A stretch of 13,737 nucleotides of DNA from Candidatus Woesearchaeota archaeon. Lineage in GTDB: Archaea > Nanobdellota > Nanobdellia > Woesearchaeales > UBA11576. The stretch covers positions 3,746 to 17,482 of the forward strand of contig JALWQS010000096.1 of the NCBI GenBank assembly GCA_027083015.1. Reading direction: 5' to 3'. The translations under genes and the position numbers were made by a program. Shown here in pieces: positions 1 through 7,529 of the stretch (position 1 is the first letter of the stretch; every line of letters begins with the position of its first letter). A model generated the notes under the pieces. That model was given only the letters and a program-made list of their open reading frames with translations. It did no database searches and had not been told where the DNA came from.

Positions 1-327
1 TAAGAATCCTGCTGGGCTGCTTTTGAATATTATTGTGCTTGTTGGTGTTATGAATGTTAGTGTTGCGAACAGTTTTGCGTCTCCTGCGCTCCACCACTGT
101 ATGTACCAGATCACAAATCCGATTATCAACGCTATTGTTCCTGTTATCAGGTTTTTTGCGAGTTCTTCCCAGCCGGCCATTCCTAAACCTATAAGTAGGA
201 GCCATGTTAGTATTCCTGCTAAAACCCCCCATAATAGGTGTTTGTTTCTTATCTTGTTGTACTTATAATCCTCTATGCTTACTATTGTTCCTAGTATGAT
301 TATTGTTGGTAGAAAATATAGCCACAT
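1..327 (-). CDS. A24-family prepilin/preflagellin-type peptidase, N-terminal part (runs off the left edge)
   Basis: An open frame of 109 codons reads from ATG at 327 to base 1 with no stop, so the C-terminus lies outside the window. The protein is a polytopic membrane protein beginning MWLYFLPTII. Two features of A24 aspartyl peptidases are visible. The first is an Asp in a cytosolic loop after the first membrane helix (SIED20-YKYNKIRN). The second is an AGD motif (WSAGDAKLF, Asp83) at the expected distance after a second hydrophobic stretch; these would be the two catalytic Asp of the GxGD fold. The first Gly of GxGD is Ser80 here. Family role: removal of class III signal peptides from archaellins and archaeal type IV pilins at the cytoplasmic membrane face. 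GGGAG at 336-340 sits 8 bases before the ATG and supports this start. Codon use is A/C-rich (CTA, ACA, ATA), opposite to the + strand genes. Family call is firm; substrate is unknown. Confidence 0.8.
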   Translation of the reverse strand, partial: MWLYFLPTIIILGTIVSIEDYKYNKIRNKHLLWGVLAGILTWLLLIGLGMAGWEELAKNLITGTIALIIGFVIWYIQWWSAGDAKLFATLTFITPTSTIIFKSSPAGFL

Positions 328-600
328 GTTTTCTTCTCCCGTTTTTGTTATCGAAATATCTTAGGATGTTAATGCGCACTCGATACCTCGCACTTAAGAT
401 TTTCGTTCCAAAAGATTTCTCTGATTATTAACGCCTTTCCTGCTCATAGAGCGTATTTTTGTTATTAAATCCTTGCCTTTGTAGTGCGAAACATTTATAA
501 ATGAACTTTCTTTGGATTTCTTTTTGATACTGGTATTTAGATAGCTTGCCTTAGGTTTTTGTGCTTGCTATTTGGGTTATTGTTTGATGGTGAATACTAC
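328..600. promoter_or_regulatory. Divergent intergenic region between peptidase gene and giant-protein operon
   Basis: This 273-base stretch separates two divergently transcribed genes and holds no gene I can support. It contains the operon promoter (separate entry). For the minus-strand peptidase, AT-rich candidates for a TATA box lie around 463-470 (ATTTAATA on the minus strand) and near 395-407, neither decisive. The region is AT-rich with no strong inverted repeats. Confidence 0.5.
487..501 (+). promoter_or_regulatory. BRE/TATA promoter of the giant-protein operon
   Basis: The purine-rich CGAAACA (487-493), resembling an archaeal BRE, directly precedes TTTATAAA (494-501), a near-consensus archaeal TATA box. 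By the usual 25-base spacing, transcription would start near 523-528, leaving a leader of about 75 bases before the ATG at 601. It is the best archaeal promoter in the left half of the window and the only clear one upstream of the three-gene operon. Confidence 0.65.
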
Positions 601-3600
601 ATGAAAAAAGAGGCTATTGTGTTATATCTTTTGTTCTTGGTATTGTTAGCTTCTTTTGTTTTTGCTTTGGGCGCTGGTGGTTCTGCTGCTTCTAATGCTG
701 TTAATATGTCTGATTCTGAGAATGTTCTTCTTACAGCTGATGTTCCTCTTGATTCTGGTTCTGCTGCTGGTTATTGGATCGCTTATGTTGAAGAATTAGG
801 AACAGAGCCCGGTAATGAAAAGATTGTTCCTTATTACTGGTATGCTTCTGATCCTGATACCGATCATACTCTTTTTACTGAAAGAGCCGATCCTTCTGGC
901 CGTTTTAAAGGTGATGCTGTTGGTTTCGGGCCTTTATATTATAACGAATTATATGACACTTTTAACATTCCTCATCAGGGATCTTCTTATGGAGGCGAAA
1001 TCCTGGGTTTGAAGTTTGTTCTTGATATGTCTCTTTGGAAAGATGCAACAATCCTTGGTGATGGTAACACTCTCACTGATGATGCTGTTCTTCCTTCGCA
1101 TGTTTCTGACTCTCCAGGAACCCTTAATACTAAGTCTCAGTATGAAGGAAGCACTCCGGATGCCGATTCTAATACGGTTTCTGATTGCCTTTCTTGCCCT
1201 GATGCTGATGATCTTCCTGCTTGTATGGCTTCTTCTGATTTGCAATGGACTTGTGTTTATGTTCCTATCCTTAAGCGTTCTAATTGTACTTATCTTGCTG
1301 ATCAGGCCGCTCCTTTCTGTGAGGGCATTTCTGGTTTAGGTGCTAATGAGGGAAAGATTGCTATTGAAGCTGCTGGCATCCCTGGTTTTGGCGGTTGTCG
1401 TAATGCTTCTTTTATCACTGGTCGTGATTGGTATAATGATACTTCAGGTTCTAATCCTGATGCTCCTGGAGGTTTCTCTAATGCAAATCTTTTTTCCACT
1501 GAAAATGTCGGTTTTTGTTGTGGTAATGATCCTGAGGATGTTGGTGTTTTGCGTCCTAATCTTGGGGAGATTCATTCCAACAGTCTTGATGGTGTGATGT
1601 GTATGCCTGTGCCTTCTCATGATCCTGGAACTGCTATTCCTTTCTCTTCTGATTATCTTCCTAAGGATTCAAATTCTGTTTTTGCTTATATCTGGAATTC
1701 TGCTGATTCTGATGCTTTCAGCATCCGTAAGCTTAATCGTTCTGGTCTTTTGTTTGATGCTGTCAGTAACACGAAAAATTGGTTCTTTTGTAATGCTTCT
1801 ACTTCTTCTGATTCTTTGGATAAGTATTATCTTGCTTATTCTCCAGATAGAAGTAAGTGGTTAGGTTCTGGCAATTCTAAGACTCCCGGTCCTGTTCTTC
1901 CAGAATTCGCTGTTTTGCCTTCTCCTCCTGAAGAGAATCGGATCGGTTATGGCGTTACTTCTGGTGTTGGTGCTGAGGGGGGTGCTGGTGATGGTGAGGG
2001 TGTGATCGGTTCTGGAACGAACGAACAGGCAGAGAATACTGCTACTGGAAATTCCCGTTCTGAGGTTATTGATGAGAACTCTTTTGATGATGGTTTTACT
2101 GTTTCTGGTCCTTTAGCTTCTACTCCTTGTGATAAGGATGGTGATGGTTTTGATGCTCCTTATTCTCGTGATTCTATTGATGAGGGACAGAATGTTAACG
2201 GTGCTTTTGCTGGTTTTGTTGATAAGTATAATCCTGATTGTAGGGATCCTCAACCTCCTTTTGATTGCGATGATTCTGATCCTTCTCACCATCCGGGTTC
2301 TGCGCTTGATTGTTCTGAGATTGGTTCTGATTTTACTGATTGGAATTGTAACGGTGTTGATGATCGTCAGGAATATTGTATCAGTTTTGAGAATGAGGCT
2401 TGTTCGCCTGAACATTTTGATCCTGATCTCTGCCAATTAAGTCCTCGTGACCTTTCTGAACGTTTTATCTGTTTTAATGAGGAGTTAGATTCTCATACTA
2501 CGCTTGGCAGTTTTGCTGAGTGTTGTGGTCCTTCTTTGTCTTTCTGTAAGAATCCCATAGGTCCTGGTCGTCGTGAAGGTTCTTTTATCAAGACCTTGCG
2601 TGAGTTTAATACTTATGACGCTGCTAATACTGGTGATCCTGAAAGCGCGGTTTGCGGCCGTAATGATACGAATTGTGTTTTGCGTTATTCTATAGCTAAA
2701 CCTACTCAGGAGGATGTTGATAATAATAGGACTTTCTCTATCGGTTTTAGAAATATAAATAATGATCTTAAGATCAATGATTGGTCTGATTATGATTATC
2801 TTGAGTTTTATATCTATTTTACTGCTAATTTTGCTCAGAACATTAGGATTGGCAAGTTAGTTTCTGATGATCCTGGTTTGATCGATAGTTACATGTATTA
2901 TTTTGATGCTCCTATTGTTGATTATGTTGTTGATGAGCCTAAGCTTGGTAAGTGGTTGCATGTGATGATTCCTATCTCTGAATTCAAGTCTGTTCCTGAC
3001 CAGGTCGACCTTATTCTTCTTTACGCTAGGGCTGATGAACTAAGTAAGACCGGTTCTACTGTCACTATTGCTGGTGTTTCAGGAGAGTTTGTGAATGTTG
3101 TTGGTCTTGATAAGATTCATTTGAGTAAGAGAGCTGATGATGGTTCTAAGGTTGATCGTGTTTGTACCGGTGCTTTTGATGAGCAGCAGAATACCGATTT
3201 CCGTTGGCTTTCTGATCTTGATGAGATAGGTCCTGAATCTGCTGATAATCCTCGTGAGAAATGGGAACAGCTTGGTCGTACTGCTTGTAATGCGGTTCCT
3301 TCTTTTGGTTGGACCGGCACTTCTTGTTGTGGCGATGATACTGGTAAGAATACCTATTTTGGCGTTGATAACAATAAGATTAAGCGTATTGTCGGTGATG
3401 ATACCTTTAAGGAGTTTTATAATGATACTGAAGGTGGTTGTTGGGCTGGTAATCCTATCGCTGACGGTCAGCGTATGATGGTTTTGCAGTACAATCTTAC
3501 TTTTGAATCTTCTGATCTTATTGGTGTCGATAAGCTGTTTAATCGTTCCTGTACTAGCAGGATGGATTGTTCTTTTAATCTTCCTCATATTCCTGGTTTG

Positions 3601-4110
3601 GTCATTGAGAATGATCATCCTGATATGTATGATCTTATTGTTGTTTCTCCTGGCGTTCGTGATAAGGTTGGTCATGGTACTATGTTGGATGATAATGATT
3701 ACCTTGCCGCTTTGCTTAAGGCAGAGAATGTTCCTTTACAGATTCTTTATTTCAATAAGTCTTTCCATTCCTGCAATGCTGCTCCTTACCTTTTTGATCT
3801 TAAGAATACCAATACTGGTGATCCTTTGATCTCTGAGGATGAGAATTATGGTTCTTGTGCTGTTGTTGGTGATTATTTCTGTGATAATAAGGATGGCGCT
3901 AATATTGGTTGGTCCAGCGCTTCTTTGAAGACCTATCCTTTATCCACTAATATTACATTACGTGATGGTACAGTGATTGATCTTGTCTCTAATCCTGATG
4001 CCCCCCCTGAAGCTCGGCAGCCTACGCATATTGTGCTTCCTCGTTATCGTACTGAACCGAAATACTCTTATAATCTTATTAAGAACGGGGGTTTTGAGAA
4101 CTTTGATTAA
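601..4110 (+). CDS. Giant exported Cys/Asp-rich protein 1, with MopE-like metal-binding motif and CBM-like domain
   Basis: This encodes 1169 aa. The ATG at 601 is preferred over an in-frame upstream start at 559 because GGTGA (589-593) precedes it by 7 bases and the protein then begins with a canonical Sec signal peptide (MKKEAIVLYLLFLVLLASFVFALG). Visible regions: an N-terminal 450 residues with many Cys pairs and an FCCGND motif (about 306); a Gly/Glu/Asn-rich linker (about 450-500); a MopE-like metal-binding segment (510-593, DKDGDGFD, DCDDSDPSHHPGS, NCNGVDD); a beta-sandwich resembling carbohydrate-binding modules (about 705-843); a Cys motif SCCGDD (908-912) followed by GGCWAGNPI (about 946). 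The C-terminus is abrupt, ending NLIKNGGFENFD, which is normally the first strand of a CBM4/9-type domain. No C-terminal anchor is seen. First gene of a three-gene operon; 14 bases to the next. Role unknown; an extracellular adhesive, surface or carbohydrate-binding role is inference. Confidence 0.8.
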   Translation: MKKEAIVLYLLFLVLLASFVFALGAGGSAASNAVNMSDSENVLLTADVPLDSGSAAGYWIAYVEELGTEPGNEKIVPYYWYASDPDTDHTLFTERADPSGRFKGDAVGFGPLYYNELYDTFNIPHQGSSYGGEILGLKFVLDMSLWKDATILGDGNTLTDDAVLPSHVSDSPGTLNTKSQYEGSTPDADSNTVSDCLSCPDADDLPACMASSDLQWTCVYVPILKRSNCTYLADQAAPFCEGISGLGANEGKIAIEAAGIPGFGGCRNASFITGRDWYNDTSGSNPDAPGGFSNANLFSTENVGFCCGNDPEDVGVLRPNLGEIHSNSLDGVMCMPVPSHDPGTAIPFSSDYLPKDSNSVFAYIWNSADSDAFSIRKLNRSGLLFDAVSNTKNWFFCNASTSSDSLDKYYLAYSPDRSKWLGSGNSKTPGPVLPEFAVLPSPPEENRIGYGVTSGVGAEGGAGDGEGVIGSGTNEQAENTATGNSRSEVIDENSFDDGFTVSGPLASTPCDKDGDGFDAPYSRDSIDEGQNVNGAFAGFVDKYNPDCRDPQPPFDCDDSDPSHHPGSALDCSEIGSDFTDWNCNGVDDRQEYCISFENEACSPEHFDPDLCQLSPRDLSERFICFNEELDSHTTLGSFAECCGPSLSFCKNPIGPGRREGSFIKTLREFNTYDAANTGDPESAVCGRNDTNCVLRYSIAKPTQEDVDNNRTFSIGFRNINNDLKINDWSDYDYLEFYIYFTANFAQNIRIGKLVSDDPGLIDSYMYYFDAPIVDYVVDEPKLGKWLHVMIPISEFKSVPDQVDLILLYARADELSKTGSTVTIAGVSGEFVNVVGLDKIHLSKRADDGSKVDRVCTGAFDEQQNTDFRWLSDLDEIGPESADNPREKWEQLGRTACNAVPSFGWTGTSCCGDDTGKNTYFGVDNNKIKRIVGDDTFKEFYNDTEGGCWAGNPIADGQRMMVLQYNLTFESSDLIGVDKLFNRSCTSRMDCSFNLPHIPGLVIENDHPDMYDLIVVSPGVRDKVGHGTMLDDNDYLAALLKAENVPLQILYFNKSFHSCNAAPYLFDLKNTNTGDPLISEDENYGSCAVVGDYFCDNKDGANIGWSSASLKTYPLSTNITLRDGTVIDLVSNPDAPPEARQPTHIVLPRYRTEPKYSYNLIKNGGFENFD
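2128..2379 (+). other. MopE-like metal-binding segment in giant protein 1
   Basis: Residues about 510-593 show the order DKDGDG, DCDDSDPSHHPGS, DWNCNGVDD. This matches the putative metal-binding motif seen in MopE-like and other large extracellular proteins: Asp-rich loops bracketed by Cys, with HPG and NCNG signatures. It probably binds calcium or another divalent metal outside the cell; which metal cannot be read from sequence. Confidence 0.65.
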
Positions 4111-4124
4111 TATGGTAAGTTAAG

Positions 4125-7100
4125 ATGAGAAGGGCTTTTGTTTTTCGGATGGCGAACGTTTTCGTAGCTGTTTTTATGATCTTCTTATTGGTGAATACTA
4201 CTCAGGCTGCTTGTGTAAACCTTTGGTCTCATGGTCTGAGGTCTTGTGCTACTATGGCAGTTAATCCCGATGGTTCTTTGAAAGATGCTCTTCCTGACAT
4301 GGGAAAAGCCACAGATTATTCTCAGGAGGCTCGTCGTTTCTCAGATGCTCAGCTTGTTGATATTGAGTATGGTAAGTTTTGTTATTTTGATCCTCAGGAT
4401 AAGGATTATTCTTGTCTTTTTGAATCTCAAATTCCTCCAGGCATTATGCGTAGCAATTCTTTAGCTTGTCGTCATGCTTCTGATTTTTCTTTGTTTTATC
4501 GTCTTTCTCTTGGTGATATTCATGAGCTTGATGGTATCTTTGATGGTTTTGATCCTGCTTCTTTAGTTTCTTCGCCTTCTCTTTCAGGCGTCTGTGATGC
4601 TTCTGACTATAGGGATTGTGCTTCTTCTGATCTCGATGGTGATGGTCTTGGTTATGATTGTCCTGATGATTCTCGTTCTTGTATGGAAGGGATTCCAACA
4701 TGTTCTGGGGTTTCTGTTGATGATCCTCTTTGTGAGAGATCTTCTGATAAAGAGGTGGACATAACTCTTCCTGATTATTCTTTTACAACTTCTCTTCCTG
4801 ATTGTATGAATTTTTGTATTGACAAGGATCATGATGGTGTTTGTTCTAAGGATTCTGCAAGGTTGCCTTCAAGTTATTTCAAGAAATCAGCCCCTTTAAA
4901 TGATTATTCTTGGTATGTTTCTCAGGCCATTGATTTTTACAAGAGAGCTGCTACTCCTCCTTCTCCCGGCCATCCTAATCCTTATTATGTTTTTGTCCAG
5001 CAATTAAATCCTCCTTTTTCAGTTGAAGATGTTGATAATGATAAAGTTAAAGCTCTTCTTAAAGATGGTTTTCTTCTTTATGCTTTCGATCAGGATGATT
5101 CTAACCCAAATGTCGGTTTTCTTTCTGACGAGGTTTGTGACTTGAAGGATGATAATGGTGATGGTCTTGTTGACAATATAGGTGCTAAATCTTCCCAGCC
5201 TATCTCTGCTCCTTATCTTTCTGAATGTTCTGATGGTATTGATAATGATGGTGATGGGTTGACAGACGATGAGGATCCTGCTTGTCATCGTCAAGGGGCT
5301 TTCACAGAGCATGCAGATTCTCCTTGTTTTGATCGTCGTGATAATGATGGTGATGGTAAGTGTGATTTTGATGGTGTTTGTCTTGAGAATGGTCATTTAG
5401 TCTCTGGAACTCCAGATTCTGGCTGTTTGGATATGTATAGTACGTCTGAAAGTCCTGCTTGTTCTGATGGTATTGATAATGATGGTGATGGTTTTCCTGA
5501 TTGGCCTCTTGATCCTAGCTGCAGGTTTCCTAGTTCTGTTTCTGAAACGACACAGTGTTCTGATGGTATTGATAATGATGGTGATGGCGGCATAGATGCG
5601 CCTAATGTTACTTATTCAGTGGCTGATTTTATTAAGCGTGGAGAGAGTAAAGATTATGTTGTTGGTGATTATGATTTTACAGTACATCTTGGTCGTGGTA
5701 AGGATTGTACCCCCCATAATTATGCTTCCTTAGTGAAGATTGATGAAACTGCTGATGATATAATGGATGCGCTTGGGCTTTATGTCTCAAATGGCCATTT
5801 GGAATTTAATGATAACGCTGCAAAGATTTGGGCAGGTAGCATATTAGGAGCTACAGCTATTGGTGCTGGTTTAGGTCCTATTGGTGCTGTTATCGGTCTT
5901 GTGGTTGGTGTTATTGCTGCAGCAATCAGATATACTACTCAGGATTGTCCTCACATATCTATTAGCATAAGAAGTACTGATTGGACTAATGGAAACTTTG
6001 ATTTTAGAGCTATAGATGATGATAGTAATGGATTTGATTATAGCGATTTTAGTACTGAAGATGTTTTGGCAGGTCAAAAACACGGAATTAAGGTTTTCCT
6101 TGTAAGAGCTTCTGGTCTTGGTTATGAGAATCTTCCTTCAAACACTTTTGCTTTCTTTATGCAATTAAATGCTTCTGCCCAATCGCATCCCGACTCTGGT
6201 TGTTTCTATCCTTGGCAGGAGAGAGAAGACCCTGCCTGTTCTAATGGAGATGATGACGATAATGATGGGGGGATAGATTATGGTGTTGATCCTGACACCG
6301 GCGATACTTTCACTCCGGATTCAGAGTGTATAGGGAAATCAGATTCAACAAGTATCTCTTTTCAAACTTTGGAAACTACGGTTTATTCCGATCAAAAACG
6401 AACAGAGAGTTATAGTGGCGGGCAGGTAAGTTTTACTTATTCTATTGATTCTGGTGCAGAAAGCGATGGAGAATCTTCGTCTCCTCCTCCTGCAGGGCCT
6501 GATAGTGAGCAACCCTCTGGCGGCCCTCCAGAGTCGCCTGATAGTGAGCAACCTTCAGCCAGAAAAACTTTGATTGTAAGTAGCCCGTCTGTTTTTGGAG
6601 GTTTTAATGAACAATTCTCATTCACTACCTTAAGTTCTAGACACACCTTTTCAGGGAACAAAGTTGATGTTACTGTTATAAGTTATGATAGCAACCAAAT
6701 CCGTGTCACTATGAGTCCCTCGCAGAACTCAAAAAATCAGATTATTACTTCCTTAGACGCATTTCCTTTCTTAGAATCAGAACGTTCTAACCCTTGCGCC
6801 GATGGTATTGATAATGATGGCGATGGTTTGATAGATTTTGCTGGTTATGGCGATAAAGAGAACATAAACGCCGATCCTGGTTGTACTTCTTATCTTGATC
6901 GTTCTGAAGTTGGCCCTGATGAAGAGATAGACTCTGATTCTCCCGAATGTTCTGATGGTATTGATAATGATGGTGATGGTTTAGTTGATTTTGATGGTGC
7001 TGGTGACCCTGATTTTAAGGATCCTCAGTGTGCTAGTGAAGATGATAATTCAGAGTCGGTTTATGGTGTTCAAGCTATTGATTGGTCTTTGGTTTTTTCT

Positions 7101-7529
7101 CAACAACAACTTCCGTTCGTTGCTTTTTCTTCACTTTCTTCTCAGCAATCTCATTGTATTTTTGTTCCTTCTCCTGATGGTATGGTTGGTAAAGCCGTTG
7201 ATGCTGATTCTGACTCAGATGGTTTTCTTGATGATAATGTTACGGTAGGTGGTATTAAGTGTCTTGATTGTACTGATTGTGCTCCTAATAATGCCGATAT
7301 TCATCCCGGAGCTGCTGATAATCGAAGCGATCATAAAGATAATAATTGTAATGGTCTTGTTGATGAGGGTGTTGATTCTGACTCTGATGGTTCTTTGGAT
7401 GCTTTTGAGCCTTCTGGTTGTGTTGGCCAGTCTGTTTCCCTCTCTGATACTCCGGAAATTATAAATGCTGATGGTTGTTTCTACTCTGTATCTAATGATA
7501 ATCTTCCAGGTTGGTCAAATGAGGATTAA
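4125..7529 (+). CDS. Giant exported protein 2 with CSDGIDNDGDG repeats and a central Gly-rich hydrophobic segment
   Basis: This encodes 1134 aa. A Sec signal peptide of about 28 residues ends ...VNTTQA before ACVNLWSHG. An internal ATG at 4149 would also keep the hydrophobic core, so the exact start is uncertain. Cys-bounded Asp-rich repeats with the core CSDGIDNDGDG lie at residues 368, 446, 478, 891 (CADGIDNDGDG) and 942, with divergent copies between (PCFDRRDNDGDG, ACSNGDDDDNDGG). DxDxDG loops of this type commonly bind calcium. Residues about 571-601 form a Gly/Ala-rich hydrophobic stretch (GSILGATAIGAGLGPIGAV onward), unusual inside an exported protein. A Pro/Ser/Glu linker (about 785-812) has a duplicated PDSEQPS. 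Near the C-terminus is another MopE-like motif (1046-1089, HPGAADN, NNCNGLVDEG), and the protein ends NDNLPGWSNED. Gene 3 overlaps its last 11 bases. Role unknown; extracellular structural or adhesive function is inference. Confidence 0.8.
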   Translation: MRRAFVFRMANVFVAVFMIFLLVNTTQAACVNLWSHGLRSCATMAVNPDGSLKDALPDMGKATDYSQEARRFSDAQLVDIEYGKFCYFDPQDKDYSCLFESQIPPGIMRSNSLACRHASDFSLFYRLSLGDIHELDGIFDGFDPASLVSSPSLSGVCDASDYRDCASSDLDGDGLGYDCPDDSRSCMEGIPTCSGVSVDDPLCERSSDKEVDITLPDYSFTTSLPDCMNFCIDKDHDGVCSKDSARLPSSYFKKSAPLNDYSWYVSQAIDFYKRAATPPSPGHPNPYYVFVQQLNPPFSVEDVDNDKVKALLKDGFLLYAFDQDDSNPNVGFLSDEVCDLKDDNGDGLVDNIGAKSSQPISAPYLSECSDGIDNDGDGLTDDEDPACHRQGAFTEHADSPCFDRRDNDGDGKCDFDGVCLENGHLVSGTPDSGCLDMYSTSESPACSDGIDNDGDGFPDWPLDPSCRFPSSVSETTQCSDGIDNDGDGGIDAPNVTYSVADFIKRGESKDYVVGDYDFTVHLGRGKDCTPHNYASLVKIDETADDIMDALGLYVSNGHLEFNDNAAKIWAGSILGATAIGAGLGPIGAVIGLVVGVIAAAIRYTTQDCPHISISIRSTDWTNGNFDFRAIDDDSNGFDYSDFSTEDVLAGQKHGIKVFLVRASGLGYENLPSNTFAFFMQLNASAQSHPDSGCFYPWQEREDPACSNGDDDDNDGGIDYGVDPDTGDTFTPDSECIGKSDSTSISFQTLETTVYSDQKRTESYSGGQVSFTYSIDSGAESDGESSSPPPAGPDSEQPSGGPPESPDSEQPSARKTLIVSSPSVFGGFNEQFSFTTLSSRHTFSGNKVDVTVISYDSNQIRVTMSPSQNSKNQIITSLDAFPFLESERSNPCADGIDNDGDGLIDFAGYGDKENINADPGCTSYLDRSEVGPDEEIDSDSPECSDGIDNDGDGLVDFDGAGDPDFKDPQCASEDDNSESVYGVQAIDWSLVFSQQQLPFVAFSSLSSQQSHCIFVPSPDGMVGKAVDADSDSDGFLDDNVTVGGIKCLDCTDCAPNNADIHPGAADNRSDHKDNNCNGLVDEGVDSDSDGSLDAFEPSGCVGQSVSLSDTPEIINADGCFYSVSNDNLPGWSNED
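5835..5927 (+). other. Glycine-zipper-like hydrophobic segment in giant protein 2
   Basis: Residues about 571-601 of protein 2 are uncharged, with Gly or Ala at short regular intervals (GSILGATAIGAGLGPIGAV, then IGLVVGVIAAAI), ended by Arg-Tyr. This is long enough to cross a membrane once or as a tight hairpin. It lies between Ca-loop repeats and may anchor the protein or insert into another membrane. Confidence 0.6.
6498..6553 (+). repeat. Short direct repeat in the Pro-rich linker of giant protein 2
   Basis: The 17-base unit CCTGATAGTGAGCAACC occurs at 6498-6514 and again at 6537-6553. It encodes PDSEQP twice inside a linker rich in Pro, Ser, Gly and Glu, and looks like a small tandem expansion. 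Confidence 0.85.

Larger units (their letters stand above)
5226..6979 (+). repeat. Four exact 32-bp repeats plus one near copy encoding CSDGIDNDGDG
   Basis: The same 32-base stretch, starting TGTTCTGATGGTATTG, occurs without a mismatch at 5226-5257, 5460-5491, 5556-5587 and 6948-6979. A diverged copy sits at 6795-6826. Each encodes CSDGIDNDGDG in frame. Identity at the nucleotide level, including synonymous positions, suggests recent duplication or gene conversion. Recombination between copies would remove in-frame blocks of the protein. Confidence 0.9.

Noticed and set aside
559..600. Upstream ATG adding 14 residues to giant protein 1
   Set aside because: The extension MCLLFGLLFDGEYY precedes a normal signal peptide, and GGTGA fits the ATG at 601.
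4111..4124. Programmed readthrough or frameshift joining proteins 1 and 2
   Set aside because: Further stops follow in frame after the TAA at 4108-4110, no slippery sequence is seen, and protein 2 has its own signal peptide.
5226..6979. CRISPR-like array (regular 32-bp repeats)
   Set aside because: Copies are in frame in a protein gene, irregularly spaced and encode a known Asp-rich repeat.
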